Of a stretch of DNA of 64,000 bases, positions 38,539 to 49,800 are shown one piece after another. Position 1 is the first letter of the stretch; each line of letters starts with the position of its first letter. The DNA is taken from positions 174,645 through 238,644 of the forward strand of contig JADJCS010000017.1 of the NCBI GenBank assembly GCA_016703105.1. Direction: 5' to 3'. Made by a program: the position numbers and the translations under genes. This stretch comes from Flavobacteriales bacterium (GTDB lineage Bacteria > Bacteroidota > Bacteroidia > Flavobacteriales_F > PHOS-HE28). The notes under the pieces were generated by a model. That model saw only the letters and a list, made by a program, of their open reading frames with translations, was not told the DNA's origin and made no database searches.

Positions 38539-39672
38539 TTACGGGGTGCATGGATCGATCTCTGCATGGAATACGTCAAGCTGCGGACTGTTTGTATCAA
38601 AGTGGAATCCCGGATTCAATGTGATGCGCTCCGTGGCGATGAACCCGAGGTTCGGCTGGTCCACAGGTTGGACGGTCAAATCAACGTTCGAGACGATGAC
38701 GTTCCTCCTGTAGTAGTCCGTGAGCACATATGCGCTGCCGTTGAAATAGGGGTCGTTGTAGGTGGCCACTGCGGGGCAATTCGTGCAGTTAAGGGTTCTT
38801 CTACTGATGCTGCCCAACGGGGACACTGTTAAGTTCATCTTGGCGATCTGCTGTGCCGAAAACGCTGTGCGACATGGTTTGTGCGAGTAGGACATGAACA
38901 ACGCCGTATTCGGAGAATAGACCTGCCCGTTCGCATCCGTCGCAGTGCCGGTATATACGCAGCTGGTATTCACAACACCTGAAAGATTCGGGTCCGCTGG
39001 TGTGTCACAGAAGAGATCGCCGTCTGTTGTGCAGTTCGATCCATTCACAAGCTCTGTTGTGGTTCCGTTGTTCGTATTTCCATGTGTGTGCGGCAAGTCG
39101 AAGAAATGTCCGAACTCGTGTTCCAAGGTGTTGTCCTCAGGGCCATCCATGCACTCGATATCCATCAGTATGTGGTTGTTCGTGTTTGCTACACCGTTTG
39201 GATAATATGCATAGCCACAGGCAGTTCCTTCGGTGGTCGTGATAGAATTGACAACAAAGACATTGGCAACGTCGTTCACCCGGTTCGGGTTCACGAGCGC
39301 GGATTCTTCGTTAACATGGAACTCATAGTACGTGCTGTTGTTTATATACTGATGGCCGCAGTAGAAGAACCGGATCTGGGTGCCCGCATAAGCGGTATTG
39401 CAACGCGTCATCGCCTCTAACGCCGTGTTGATCGAAATACCTCCGCTGCCGTCCGATTGTCTCACGATGTGGAAGTACATCGGGATGTACTTGTATCCGG
39501 TCAATATGGAGCGCCCTGAAGCGTACTCAATGAGGAATTCCTCATGGCGGCTCTCGTATGCTTCCCGCTCCGCCCGCGACGTGAACCGTGTGCCACACTC
39601 ATCTTGTGAAAGGGAAGGCGTCAACCCCATCCACAAGGCTGCGAAGAGTGCGATGATCGATCGGATCTCCAT
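38539..39672 (-). CDS. secreted M43-type (pappalysin-like) zinc metalloprotease
   Basis: A 377-residue exported protease. ATG 39672 gives a signal peptide (SIIALFAALWMGLTPSLSQ). The zinc site is HEFGHFFDLPHTH (about residues 185-197), an HExxHxxxxxH motif in which Asp stands where the M43 family usually has Gly. The Met-turn is FMSYSHKPCRTAFS. The last 90 residues (YVLTDYYRRNVIVSNVDLTV ... ITLNPGFHFDTNS ... AEIDPC) resemble the three-coathanger-stack domain common on Bacteroidota secreted proteins. It lies 34 bp after the tail-fibre-like gene. Its substrate is unknown. Confidence 0.88.
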   Translation of the reverse strand: MEIRSIIALFAALWMGLTPSLSQDECGTRFTSRAEREAYESRHEEFLIEYASGRSILTGYKYIPMYFHIVRQSDGSGGISINTALEAMTRCNTAYAGTQIRFFYCGHQYINNSTYYEFHVNEESALVNPNRVNDVANVFVVNSITTTEGTACGYAYYPNGVANTNNHILMDIECMDGPEDNTLEHEFGHFFDLPHTHGNTNNGTTTELVNGSNCTTDGDLFCDTPADPNLSGVVNTSCVYTGTATDANGQVYSPNTALFMSYSHKPCRTAFSAQQIAKMNLTVSPLGSISRRTLNCTNCPAVATYNDPYFNGSAYVLTDYYRRNVIVSNVDLTVQPVDQPNLGFIATERITLNPGFHFDTNSPQLDVFHAEIDPCTP

Positions 39673-39706
39673 GGGTATCATTTCAAGGTGTTCAGATATC
39701 CTTTGC

Positions 39707-41464
39707 TCACTTTTCTCCCATGAGGATCGCCTCCATCTGCGCCACACGCGCATTCAGCGCTTCCACTTCCTTCTCCTTGGCGATGGCATGCAGGGTCAAC
39801 TCCTCCACCTTCTCCAGCAGGATCTTGTTCATCGCGCCTAGCCCAAGTCCGTTCTCCTCCACCTCGCAAGCGCTTGGCACATTGGGCAGGTGTCCGTAGG
39901 CGGCGATGTACCGCTCCACCTCGTCCAGGGGCATCAGGCGGTAGTCCTTCTCGAAGACATAGTCCGGGAAACCGGCCAGCGTGACCTCCACCTCCTTGCA
40001 GGTGATCTTGCCGTTCACCGCGAGCTTCGATTGCGGGGTGATGGTGCCGATGCCCACGTTTCCGCCCGCTGGCATCAAGACCAAATTCCCGCCACTCGTA
40101 TTGTCAATTGTAGCGGCACCATTACTGGCTTTGTAGAACAATAGATTGGCGCCGGCCATCTCGATCTTCATCGCCGGGCTTGAGATCGAAGACGTTACAT
40201 GATTGAGCAGCAGGCGTGCGTTCCCCGGACTCGCGGTTCCGATGCCCACATTTCCGTTCTGCAGGATGGAGATGCGTGGAACGTCACCGGTGGATTCGAT
40301 GTGGTAGGCATCGTCGGCACCGAGCCCGATGTCGAAATAGTTCGAGTTGCCCACCGTGGAGAAGCGCTGCTGTGGCCGGAAGTTGTTGCGGCCCACGACA
40401 TCCGTCACCACCACGTTGCTTCCGCTTCCCGCCCAACTGCGAACCACGAAGGACCCATCGGCTTTGTGCGTCTCGAACGGCCCGCCAGGTGAGCTGGTAC
40501 CGATGCCTACTTCGCCCGTGTTCCGGAGGGTCATCAGGGCAACACTGGAGGCGTTCTGGAAAGCCGTCGCACCGGATAGGGTTCCGGTGTTCTTCAAGAT
40601 CACCTCGCCGGTGCCTCCGCCGTCCCAAACGATATCCTCGCCGTTACCGGTGAGCAAGGACAAGGAACGCCCGATCCCGCCAAACGTCGCAGTGGTGAGG
40701 GCTGCGGAGGGTGCGTTGAATCCCATTTCACCGGTGGGTTCGATCACCAGGTTCGGGTTGCCCTGTGTACCCAACGTGAGCCGGTTGGTGGAAGAGATGT
40801 GAGAAGATCCAGGCAGAGCACCTGTTCCGGAATTCCCCTTGCCGATGGAGAGGAAGGGATACAGTGGCTCCACATCATCATAGAACTCGATCTTCGATGC
40901 TCCGTTGGGGTCGGTGTTGCGGAACGACGCGACACCATCCAGGCTGGTGGCTTCCACCTGCAGCTTGAAGTAGGGAGTGGTGGTGCCGATGCCCACGTTG
41001 CCCGTGTTCGTGTTGCTCAGATCGTTGCCCAAGAGCGACCATCCGGAAGCACCGCTCCCGCTGGTAAGAGCGTGCATGGCGAAGGGCACGGCTTTGAACG
41101 CGGCACCGCCAAGAACCGCATAGTTGGTGCCGCCTGTGATGTCCACGGACACGGTGTAGTTCATCACGCTGCTGGTCCAATCCAATGCGGAAAAGGTGGG
41201 GATCACGGAGCCTACCTCCGGTGTGCCCTGCCCCATGGTGAGGCTGATCAGGCCGTGCGCATCGGTGGTTACACTGTGGGTCTCACTGTACCCGGCGGCA
41301 ATGCCTGGGTTGATCTGGACCCGCACCCCCACGGCCTGGTTGGGCAACGGATCGCCAGCCGCGTTGCGGATCACGGCCTGGTAGTTGAAGCCGTTGTAGT
41401 TCTGGGTGAAGCCCGGGGCGGCGATCACGAGCGCGAAGGCCAGTAGGATGGTACGAATGCGCAT
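39707..41464 (-). CDS. tail-fibre-like surface protein with C-terminal coiled coil
   Basis: A 585-residue exported protein: a signal peptide (TILLAFALVIAAPGFTQ), a beta domain (GFNYQAVIRNAAGDPLPNQA), then many NVGIGTxxPxxKLxV segments as in phage tail fibres. Near the end is KITCKEVEVTLAGFPDYVFE, DYRLMPLDEVERYIAAYGHL and PNVPSACEVEENG, then a long coiled coil (LLEKVEELTLHAIAKEKEV) that in relatives drives trimerisation. This family is common in Bacteroidota and forms surface fibres. No T9SS tail is visible. Confidence 0.87.
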   Translation of the reverse strand: MRIRTILLAFALVIAAPGFTQNYNGFNYQAVIRNAAGDPLPNQAVGVRVQINPGIAAGYSETHSVTTDAHGLISLTMGQGTPEVGSVIPTFSALDWTSSVMNYTVSVDITGGTNYAVLGGAAFKAVPFAMHALTSGSGASGWSLLGNDLSNTNTGNVGIGTTTPYFKLQVEATSLDGVASFRNTDPNGASKIEFYDDVEPLYPFLSIGKGNSGTGALPGSSHISSTNRLTLGTQGNPNLVIEPTGEMGFNAPSAALTTATFGGIGRSLSLLTGNGEDIVWDGGGTGEVILKNTGTLSGATAFQNASSVALMTLRNTGEVGIGTSSPGGPFETHKADGSFVVRSWAGSGSNVVVTDVVGRNNFRPQQRFSTVGNSNYFDIGLGADDAYHIESTGDVPRISILQNGNVGIGTASPGNARLLLNHVTSSISSPAMKIEMAGANLLFYKASNGAATIDNTSGGNLVLMPAGGNVGIGTITPQSKLAVNGKITCKEVEVTLAGFPDYVFEKDYRLMPLDEVERYIAAYGHLPNVPSACEVEENGLGLGAMNKILLEKVEELTLHAIAKEKEVEALNARVAQMEAILMGEK

Positions 41465-41869
41465 AGGAGTGTGGTGATGTTCGAGGGTCGGTTGCCAGGC
41501 AAATTAGAGGTATTCAGGCGAACCGGCCGATCGAGGATCCCAATGATGTTCCGGCGCCCACATGATCGGAACCAATGATGCGCTGGCGTGGCCCACATCC
41601 GCAAGCAGTTCAAGGACGTGAAGATCCTGATGCGAACGGTCTTCGAGGACAACGGGAAGATCTTCGACGCTATCCTTGCCGGTGCCAATGGCGCTCGGCG
41701 GAAAGCGCGACCTCAATGTTGATGCACATGGCGGTTTGAGGCACCGCCCATGCCGGGGAGGAAAAGTTGAAGCGGAAAGAGCCGGCCGCACCCTGGTACC
41801 CGAAGTACCTTGATGTACTACACTCGAATGCGATCGATGGGGTCTCGGAGGCGCGGAATAAATATGGGC
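41465..41869. other. 405-bp region between two minus-strand genes
   Basis: It contains a putative minus-strand -7 element (TAATTTG, 41499-41505) for the tail-fibre-like gene and, on the plus strand, a remnant of a response-regulator receiver domain described separately. Bases 41725-41869 hold no recognisable coding sequence. Confidence 0.5.
41588..41722 (+). pseudogene. receiver-domain fragment of a NarL/FixJ-type response regulator
   Basis: The plus strand reads VAHIRKQFKDVKILM then RTVFEDNGKIFDAILAGANG, matching the alpha3-beta4-alpha4-beta5 part of NarL-type receiver domains, before running into a stop. Upstream bases give weak, frame-shifted traces of the preceding MPG-N-G motif, and APPMPG downstream may be a trace of the usual linker. 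There is no HTH. The fragment faces away from the TPR kinase at 41870, so a former kinase-regulator pair has probably been broken up. Confidence 0.55.
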
Positions 41870-43855
41870 TCAAGTGTTCAGTATAAGCGGCATCTCCACC
41901 TCCACACGGGTCCCGACCGCCCGATCGGTGTATCGGAAACCCGCTTTGCCACCGTGTTGTTTCTGCACCAGGTCCAAGCGAGCGCGAGTGATGGCCGTGC
42001 CGAGCGAGGTCTTCTTGGTGGGAGCGTTCTCCGGCCCGCCGGTCTTGGGCGCATGGCGGCCGGCCCCATCGTCTTCAATGGTCCAGAGCAACTGATCGTC
42101 CTGCCGCTGCACCGAAAGTGTGATGTGGCCCTTGCCTTCCTTTCCGGCCATGCCATGCCAGATGGCGTTCTCTACGAAAGGCTGCACCACGAGCGGCGGG
42201 ACAAGCACGCTCAGCGGATCGAGCGAAGGGTCCACGGTGATGGTGAAGTCGAATTTTTCGTGCGACCTTTTACGCTCCAACTCCATGTAGCCGCGCAAGG
42301 TGTCCAGGTCGTCCTGTAAGGGCACTTCGCTGTGGCGGCTGTTCTCCAGTACGCTGCGCATCACGCGGGCGAACTTGGTGAGGTAGCTGCTGGCGCTTTC
42401 CTGGTCGTTCTGTTGTACGTAGGCGTTGATCGAATTGAGGGCGTTGAAGATGAAGTGGGGGTTCATTTGGCTGCGCAGAGCCTGTGTCTCCAGGGTCGCG
42501 GCCTCTTTCTCAAAACGTTCCTTGCGTCGCCTCCGGTCGGTGTAGAACCAGACGCCGCCACTGGCGAGCAGGAGAAGGGCGCCGCCGCCGGTGGCGAGCG
42601 CGCGGTTGCGGTTCTTGTCGGCGCGGAGTTGGGCGATGGTGCGCTCATCCTCTACTTGGGCCAGCGCTGCGGCATGCGCCAGGCTATCCGCGAGTTGCAC
42701 CTTTCGGAATTCGAAACGGGCTTCCAGTCGGGTGATGCCTTCGATGTTCTCCTTGTTCATCAAGCTGTCCTGTGCGGCCATGAGGCGCTTATGGAGCTGC
42801 AGGGCCTCGCGGTAGCGGCCCAGACCCTCGTTCGCCTCCACCAAGCACTGGCAGGCCGCGATCTGTTCGGTGACCACCTCCATACCGTCGGCGATGCGCA
42901 ACGCTTTGTCGCACATGACCCGGGCGCTGGAGTAGTTCCTGCGGATGAGATCGTTCCCGCCCATGTTGATATAGGTGTTGCACAATTCAGTAGGCTGACC
43001 GGTCCGTTCCTGATACACCAGGGCATCGCGCAGCAGGGAGTCGGAACGGTCCAACTCGCCGAGGCGCTGATACACAATGCCAAGATTCACCATCGCACCG
43101 GGCAGGCCTGTGTCGTCCGGGGCGTGGATGCGATAATAAGCGAGCGCCTCCATGAGGCTTTCCCTGGCCGCAGGCAGGTCGCCCATTTCGGATTGGATGG
43201 CGCCCAGATTGCCCAAAGTGATCGCCTTAAGCTCCGGGTCTCCGACCTTTTCCGCGAGAAGCACCACATGTTCCAATTGCTCGACCGACCGGATGAGGTC
43301 CTTACGCATGGCGTAGGTGATGCCCAAGTTGCCATGTGCATTAATGAGGCCGCTGGTGTCCTTCAGAAGTTCATTGGTGGAGAGACATCGCAAAAGCAGG
43401 TCAATGGCTGTGGCATGATCGCCAAGTTCCAGGTGGACCAAGGCTTGGTTGTTCAGGATGGTGGCCTGTTTGGCGGGATCACTATTGGGAAGTAGAAGCA
43501 AGGCCCGGTCAAATGCCAGCAGCGCATCCTGATGCCTGCCCGCATTGAGGCGCAGGTTCCCGGCTGTGTTCCATGCGTCGCTCTGGTCCAACTTCGATCC
43601 CTGACGTTCCGCTTCCTTGATGAAGAACTCGCTCCAGCCCAATGCACTGTCGATGTTCGTTTCGCCCAACGCCCAACAGAATTCCTCCAGGCCGGTGAAA
43701 CGATCTTCCAAGGGGCGTGCCTTATCGTTCCAGACCGAAAGGAGCGAGTCGGTGTTCTGCGCGGACGCTACCAAAATGACCGCTACGCAAGATATGCAGG
43801 CCCATGTTCGGAGCCCCTGCAGAATTTCCCGTTGGAGCTTGCTAGGGCGGCACAT
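41870..43855 (-). CDS. TPR-containing sensor histidine kinase (LytS-type His_kinase)
   Basis: A 661-residue inner-membrane kinase. A signal or membrane segment (WACISCVAVILVASAQ) is followed by about eight TPR repeats in the periplasm (residues 40-390), a membrane helix (ALATGGGALLLLASGGVWFY), a coiled coil, and the His_kinase domain with SQMNPHFIFNALNSINAYVQ (phospho-His about 464). The HATPase region is PLVVQPFVENAIWHGMAGKE and TIEDDGAGRHAP. Partner regulators are usually LytTR or LuxR types. It starts 4 bp after the stop of the giant T9SS gene, so the two are probably one transcript. A close paralogue is at 54044-56210. Confidence 0.92.
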   Translation of the reverse strand: MCRPSKLQREILQGLRTWACISCVAVILVASAQNTDSLLSVWNDKARPLEDRFTGLEEFCWALGETNIDSALGWSEFFIKEAERQGSKLDQSDAWNTAGNLRLNAGRHQDALLAFDRALLLLPNSDPAKQATILNNQALVHLELGDHATAIDLLLRCLSTNELLKDTSGLINAHGNLGITYAMRKDLIRSVEQLEHVVLLAEKVGDPELKAITLGNLGAIQSEMGDLPAARESLMEALAYYRIHAPDDTGLPGAMVNLGIVYQRLGELDRSDSLLRDALVYQERTGQPTELCNTYINMGGNDLIRRNYSSARVMCDKALRIADGMEVVTEQIAACQCLVEANEGLGRYREALQLHKRLMAAQDSLMNKENIEGITRLEARFEFRKVQLADSLAHAAALAQVEDERTIAQLRADKNRNRALATGGGALLLLASGGVWFYTDRRRRKERFEKEAATLETQALRSQMNPHFIFNALNSINAYVQQNDQESASSYLTKFARVMRSVLENSRHSEVPLQDDLDTLRGYMELERKRSHEKFDFTITVDPSLDPLSVLVPPLVVQPFVENAIWHGMAGKEGKGHITLSVQRQDDQLLWTIEDDGAGRHAPKTGGPENAPTKKTSLGTAITRARLDLVQKQHGGKAGFRYTDRAVGTRVEVEMPLILNT

Positions 43856-43859
43856 CAGG

Positions 43860-46800
43860 TCATCGGATCAGGGTGACATGACCCGTGAGGTCCTGATCTT
43901 CTCCCGGCACCTTGCTTCCCGCGAAGATCTTCCAAACGTACACACCCTGTGGAACCTCGGTCCCTTCCATGAAGAGGCCGTTCCACGCGGAGGTTGTATC
44001 GGTGGTCTCGAAGATCACTTGTCCCCACCGGTCGAAGATCGCGAAGAGGTAATCCTCCGGCGGGGTCGAGGCGAACACAGGTAGGAACCCATCGTTGATC
44101 CGGTCGCCATCGGGCGTGAAGGCGTTCGGCACATGGAGCGCATTGTTCTCGATCGTGATAGTTGCGCAAGCCGTGTCGGTGCATTGTTGGGCGGAGATCG
44201 CGATCAGACATACCGTGATCGTTCCCCCCAACGGTTCGCTGTACGTGTGCGATGGATGGGCCGATGTCGAGGATGTGCCATCACCCAGGTCCCATACGTA
44301 AGCCACGGCACCTGTGCTCGAATTCAAAAACCAGGCGTTCATGTCGTTGGTGTTCAGCGGTGCGGTGAGTGTGAACTGCGCCGTAGGGCCGACGAGCGTA
44401 AGGGTGGTGGTGATCACCGAGTCGCAACCGTTTACGGAGGTGAGGGTGTCGGAGTAGATGCCATCGAGTGAAACCACCGTTCCACCGGGCAAGGTGTAAC
44501 TCTGTCCGCTGCAGATGGTATCGCTCACGCTGGCGTTGATCACGGCCACCACGCTCAGGTCGATGGTGATGATGCTGTCGCAACCGGCGGCGGTGGTGAG
44601 GGTATCGGTGTAGATGCCAGGTCCCGGCGCTGGTGATCCATCAGGCAGGAAGTACGAAGCGCCGGTGCAGATCTGCACCACCACGAGGGTATCGATCGCG
44701 GCGTTCACGGTAAGGGTGGTGGTGATCACCGAGTCACAGCCATTGACAGAGGTAAGCGTGTCGGAGTAGATGCCGTCCAGGCTCACCACGCCACCACCGG
44801 GCAAGGTGTAGCTCTGTCCGCTGCAGATGGTAGCGTTCACGTTGGCGTTGATCACGGCCACCACGCTCAGGTCGATGGTGATGATGCTGTCGCAACCGGC
44901 GGCGGTGGTGAGGGTGTCGGTGTAGATGCCAGGTCCCGGCGCTGGTGATCCATCAGGCAGGAAGTATGTGGCGCCGGTGCAGATCTGTGCGAGAACGAGC
45001 GTATCGATCGCGGCGTTCACCGTGAGGGTGGTGGTGATCACACTGTCGCAGCCGTTGATGGAGGTGAGGGTATCGGCGTAGATACCGTCCAAAGTCACCA
45101 CGCCACCACCGGGCAAGGTGTAGCTCTGGCCGCTGCAGATGGAAGTGTTCACGCTGGCATTGATCACGGCCACCACGCTCAGGTCGATGGTGATGATGCT
45201 GTCGCAACCTGCAGCGGTGGTGAGGGTATCGGTGTAGATGCCAGGTCCCGGCGCTGGTGATCCATCAGGCAGGAAGTACGAAGCGCCGGTGCAGATCTGC
45301 ACCACCACGAGGGTATCGATCGCGGCGTTCACGGTAAGGGTGGTGGTGATCACCGAGTCACAGCCATTGATAGAGGTAAGCGTGTCGGAGTAGATGCCGT
45401 CCAGGCTCACCACGCCACCACCGGGCAAGGTGTAGCTCTGTCCGCTGCAGATGGTAGCGCTCACGCTGGCGTTGATCACGGCCACCACACTCAGGTCGGT
45501 GGTAACGATGCTGTCGCAACCTGCAGCGGTGGTGAGGGTGTCGGTGTAGAGACCAGGTCCCGGCGCTGGTGATCCATCGGGCAGGAAGTAGATAGCGCCG
45601 GTGCAGATCTGTGCGAGAACGAGCGTATCGATCGCGGCGTTCACCGTGAGGGTGGTGGTGATCACACTGTCGCAGCCGTTGATGGAGGTGAGGGTATCGG
45701 CGTAGATACCGTCCAAAGTCAGCACGCCACCACCGGGCAAGGTGTAGCTCTGGCCGCTGCAGATGGAAGTGTTCACGCTGGCATTGATCACGGCCACCAC
45801 GCTCAGGTCGATGGTGATGATGCTGTCGCAACCGGCGGCGGTGGTGAGGGTGTCGGTGTAGAGACCAGGTCCCGGCGCTGGTGATCCATCAGGCAGGAAG
45901 TATGTGGCGCCGGTGCAGATCTGTGCGAGAACGAGGGTATCGATCGCGGCGTTCACCGTGAGGGTGGTGGTGATCACACTGTCGCAGCCGTTGATGGAGG
46001 TGAGGGTATCGGCGTAGATACCGTCCAAAGTCACCACGCCACCACCGGGCAAGGTGTAGCTCTGGGGGGGGGGGGGGCCCGGGGGGCGGCGGGGGGGGGG
46101 GCGCGCCCGGGGGGGGGGGGGGGGGGGGGCGAGCCCCGCTGCAGATGGAAGTGTTCACGCGGCGTCGGGATCACGGCCACCACGCTCAGGTCGATGGTGA
46201 TGATGCTGTCGCAACCGGCGGCGGTGGTGAGGGTATCGGTGTAGATGCCAGGTCCCGGCGCTGGTGATCCATCAGGCAGGAAGTACGAAGCGCCGGTGCA
46301 GAACCCGCACCACCACGAGGGTATCGATCGCGGCGTTCACGGTAAGGGTGGTGGTGATCACCGAGTCACAGCCATTGACAGAGGTAAGCGTGTCGGAGTA
46401 GATGCCGTCCAGGCTCACCACGCCACCACCGGGCAAGGTGTAGCTCTGTCCGCTGCAGATGGTAGCGTTCACGCTGGCGTTGATCACGGCCACCACACTC
46501 AGGTCGGTGGTAACGATGCTGTCGCAACCTGCAGCGGTGGTGAGGGTGTCGGTGTAGAGACCAGGTCCCGGCGCTGGTGATCCATCGGGCAGGAAGTAGA
46601 TAGCGCCGGTGCAGATCTCGGCGAAGACGAGGGTATCGATCGACGGCGATACAGTGAGGTTGGTAGTAATGGTGCTATCGCAACCCGCTGCGTTCTGTAT
46701 GGTGGAGGTATAGCTGCCGTCCATGCAGGCCGAGACACCATCGGGTAGGTCGATGCATTCGCCGCTGCACACAGTGGTGTCCACAACACTTGCCAGCGGC

Positions 46801-49800
46801 GCCAACACCGTGAGGTTGGTGGTAACGGTGCTATCGCAACCCGCTGTGTTCTGTATGGTGGAGATATAGCTGCCGTCCACGCAGGCCGAGATACCATCGG
46901 GTAGGTCGATGCATACGCCGCTGCACACAGTGGTGTCCACCACACTTGCCAGCGGCGCCAACACCGTGAGGTTGGTGGTAATGGTGCTGTCGCAACCAGC
47001 TACGGTCAGAAAGGTCACTGGGTAGGAGCCATCCGCCGATACCACGTTGCCATCGGGTAGGGTGTAGCTGAAACCATTGCAGATCGCGGTATCCACCACA
47101 ACCGACACGCCGCTGATGACCAAGTTGATGACAATAGTATCCGATGCCACGCATTGGCCATTGCTCGCTTGTACCCAAACCGTATCCGGCGCGTCCACAT
47201 AGAGATCATACCCCGTGCTTCCATCCGACCACAAGATGCTTGCAGCACCGGAGTTCCAAACTTCCAAGTAATGCTGCGTAGCTGTGCAGTAGGTGATATC
47301 CAGCCCGAGGTCCACTACCGGCTGCGGCTCGATCACCAGATCGATCGTATCGCGTACGGTGCAGCTGCCAAGGGTCACTTCCACGAAAAACTGCCCAGTA
47401 CCGATCGCATCGAAAGTGGGCCCGCTGCTCCCGTCCTGCCAGAGGTAGGTCGCCGCAGGATCGGTTTGTGTGGCGTCCAGCACCCACGGGTCTGTGCCCG
47501 AGGCGCAGATCGTGGTATCAGCCCCCAGCTCCACCACAGGGCGGATAAAGTCGAAGGTGATGGTCTGTGTGATGGTGGATGTCTGCCCGTTGCCGGTATG
47601 GGTGGCCAGGAGGGTCACATCATAGGTCTGGGTTCCACCCAGCACGGGGTAGAGCACATGGGGGTCGATGTCAGTAGAAGTAAGGCCGCCATAGCCGAAG
47701 TCCCAGTCGAAGGTGATGGCGGTACCGGAGGTGGAGGTGTTGATGAAGATCACCGAATCGCTCAGGCAATCCTTCACGTAGGTGAAACCCGCCACTACGG
47801 TATTGGGATCGAAGACGATGCAATCGGGGTTGGTATTTGGGGCGATGTCCAGTGTGATCTCCACGTTGCCGGTGGAACCATCCGGGGTGAGCACCTGGAC
47901 GAAGAAGCTGCCCGAAGCGGCATCCACGCAAGAGATCACATCCTGCGAGATAAAGTTGGTGTTGCATTCGCCGGCGGTGAAGAGGGTGCAATCATCGCCA
48001 TAGAACACTCTTCGCCCCACACCCCACGCGGTCGATAGGTTGTTGTAAGAAAAGGTAACGTCCACAGTATCGGTGCCGGTATATTCGAAGAAGAACCAGG
48101 TGGACTGCCAACCCGCGGGTCCGGGCAAACAGCCCATGTCAGAGCCGTCCTCACCATAGTCATCACCGATGGTGTGGCAGTTCACCGAACCGCTCAGGGA
48201 ATAGGTGCCCAAGCCCGGCACGGTCATGCTGTGCGGGTTGGCGCAATGGTCGCCAGGGTTATCGAACACCCAGAGATAAGGCCGGTAGAACAGGGTGTCG
48301 TCCCCGTTGCAGGTGTTCATCATGAAATGGTAGGTGCCAGGCTCAAGGCAATAACCATAGGTGTTGAAGCCCGTGCCTACGTCCCCGTATTCAGAGTAAG
48401 TGTGTTGTAACATTCCTGAAGTCGTAGAGGAATCGCCCGGCACGAGCTCCTGGAACATCATCGAGTTCCCATAGGCATCGATGTAGGTGGAATCTTCCAC
48501 TTGCCATCCGGCGAACACCCGCGCGCCTTGGGTGAGGGTGAAAGTGTACCAAAGCGTGGCTTGTGTACACCAAGGCAAGGCGCCATTGTCCCAGTCGGTG
48601 GTGGCGGTGGTGGCGCAGAAGAAATTGTCCCATCCGCCCGTGTACGCGTTGCCCGGCGTGAGGGGCACCACAGGGTATGGACCCGTGGTGAGTCCCGATC
48701 CGATCGTGTTCGCTTCGGCGAAGTGATCATAGAGCGCAGCACCGGTACTGTTCACATAGGGCGTCCACCGCACACGCACTTCCACCATCACGTTGGGCTG
48801 GTAGCCATGCACCTCGACATAGAACCTACGTTGGCTGGAAGCGGCGCTGCACGCATCATCCAGGAACGCGTAGGATAGTTCGGTGCTAAGGGCGCACCAA
48901 CCCACATGGTTCAGTTAGTGCGGTGAGGTTTTGGGCGGCAGTAGAGTCCACTAGGCCATTGGCGACCAGTGTAGGGAAGGGGGTCGCGCCGTTCTCATCG
49001 CTCAAGTGAAGTGCGAAGAAGGGCTGCGCGGATGGCATGTTCGGGTTCACCAGAGGCGTGGGTGAGGTCACTTCTACCGTAAGGGTTCCTGGACCATCCG
49101 TGGCGAACGTGTACCACAGGTTTCGCGAGGGCAGGTATTGTTGGCCGGGGTCGGTGTAGTAGGTGTTGTTGGTCGTGTTGGGGTATACTTCAGAAGTACT
49201 GCTCGGCCAACCACAGCCCCATCCCAAGCCGTAGGGATCGGTGTCGAAAGCGCCCGTTGTGCAATACACCAGGTTCACATCGCCGGGGAACCCGTCGTGG
49301 AACACACCATCCGGGGCATCATGCCAAAATCGTAGGCGTGATCGGCGAAGTCGTATTGCGAGTAGAGTACGCGGTCCACGATCAGTGTGGGCGTCCGCGG
49401 TGTGCATTGTAAGGAGTTATCACCACCGATCACCAGGGTGTAGGTGCCCGGTTGCAGCCGACATATCTCCACAGCGTTCGAGATGTTGTCGCAATTGGTC
49501 AGAGGTGTGGTGGTGGCCAGCAGCAAAGAATCGGTGGTCACATCCAAGGGGAATACGAACTGTTGCATGTATTCCACGCCTTCAATACGGATATAGGATT
49601 CCTGGGCCAGGGTGAAGACGTAGTAGGCCACTTTGGAAACGTCAGGGCAGAAGGACCACGCCGGACCCACCAACGGGGTATCCACCACTAACTTGAAGTT
49701 CTCCGTGCAGAGGGTGAAGCGCTGCTCGTAGTTCGGGTTGGCCGCTGTGCCGTTGTTCACGAGCGCGATGGGGTTGCCGTTGTTCGCCTCGCAGGCCCTT

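Noticed and set aside
41465..41869. Minus-strand small proteins in the gap before the TPR kinase
   Set aside because: They lack starts with ribosome-binding sites and overlap the plus-strand receiver fragment, which has real family similarity.
46063..46138. G-rich tract as a regulatory G-quadruplex
   Set aside because: It disrupts a coding repeat, is absent from sister units and is next to other consensus damage; an artefact is far more likely.
44430..46625. Repeat array as a CRISPR
   Set aside because: The units are 312 bp, contiguous, lack unique spacers and are translated in frame; no cas gene is present.
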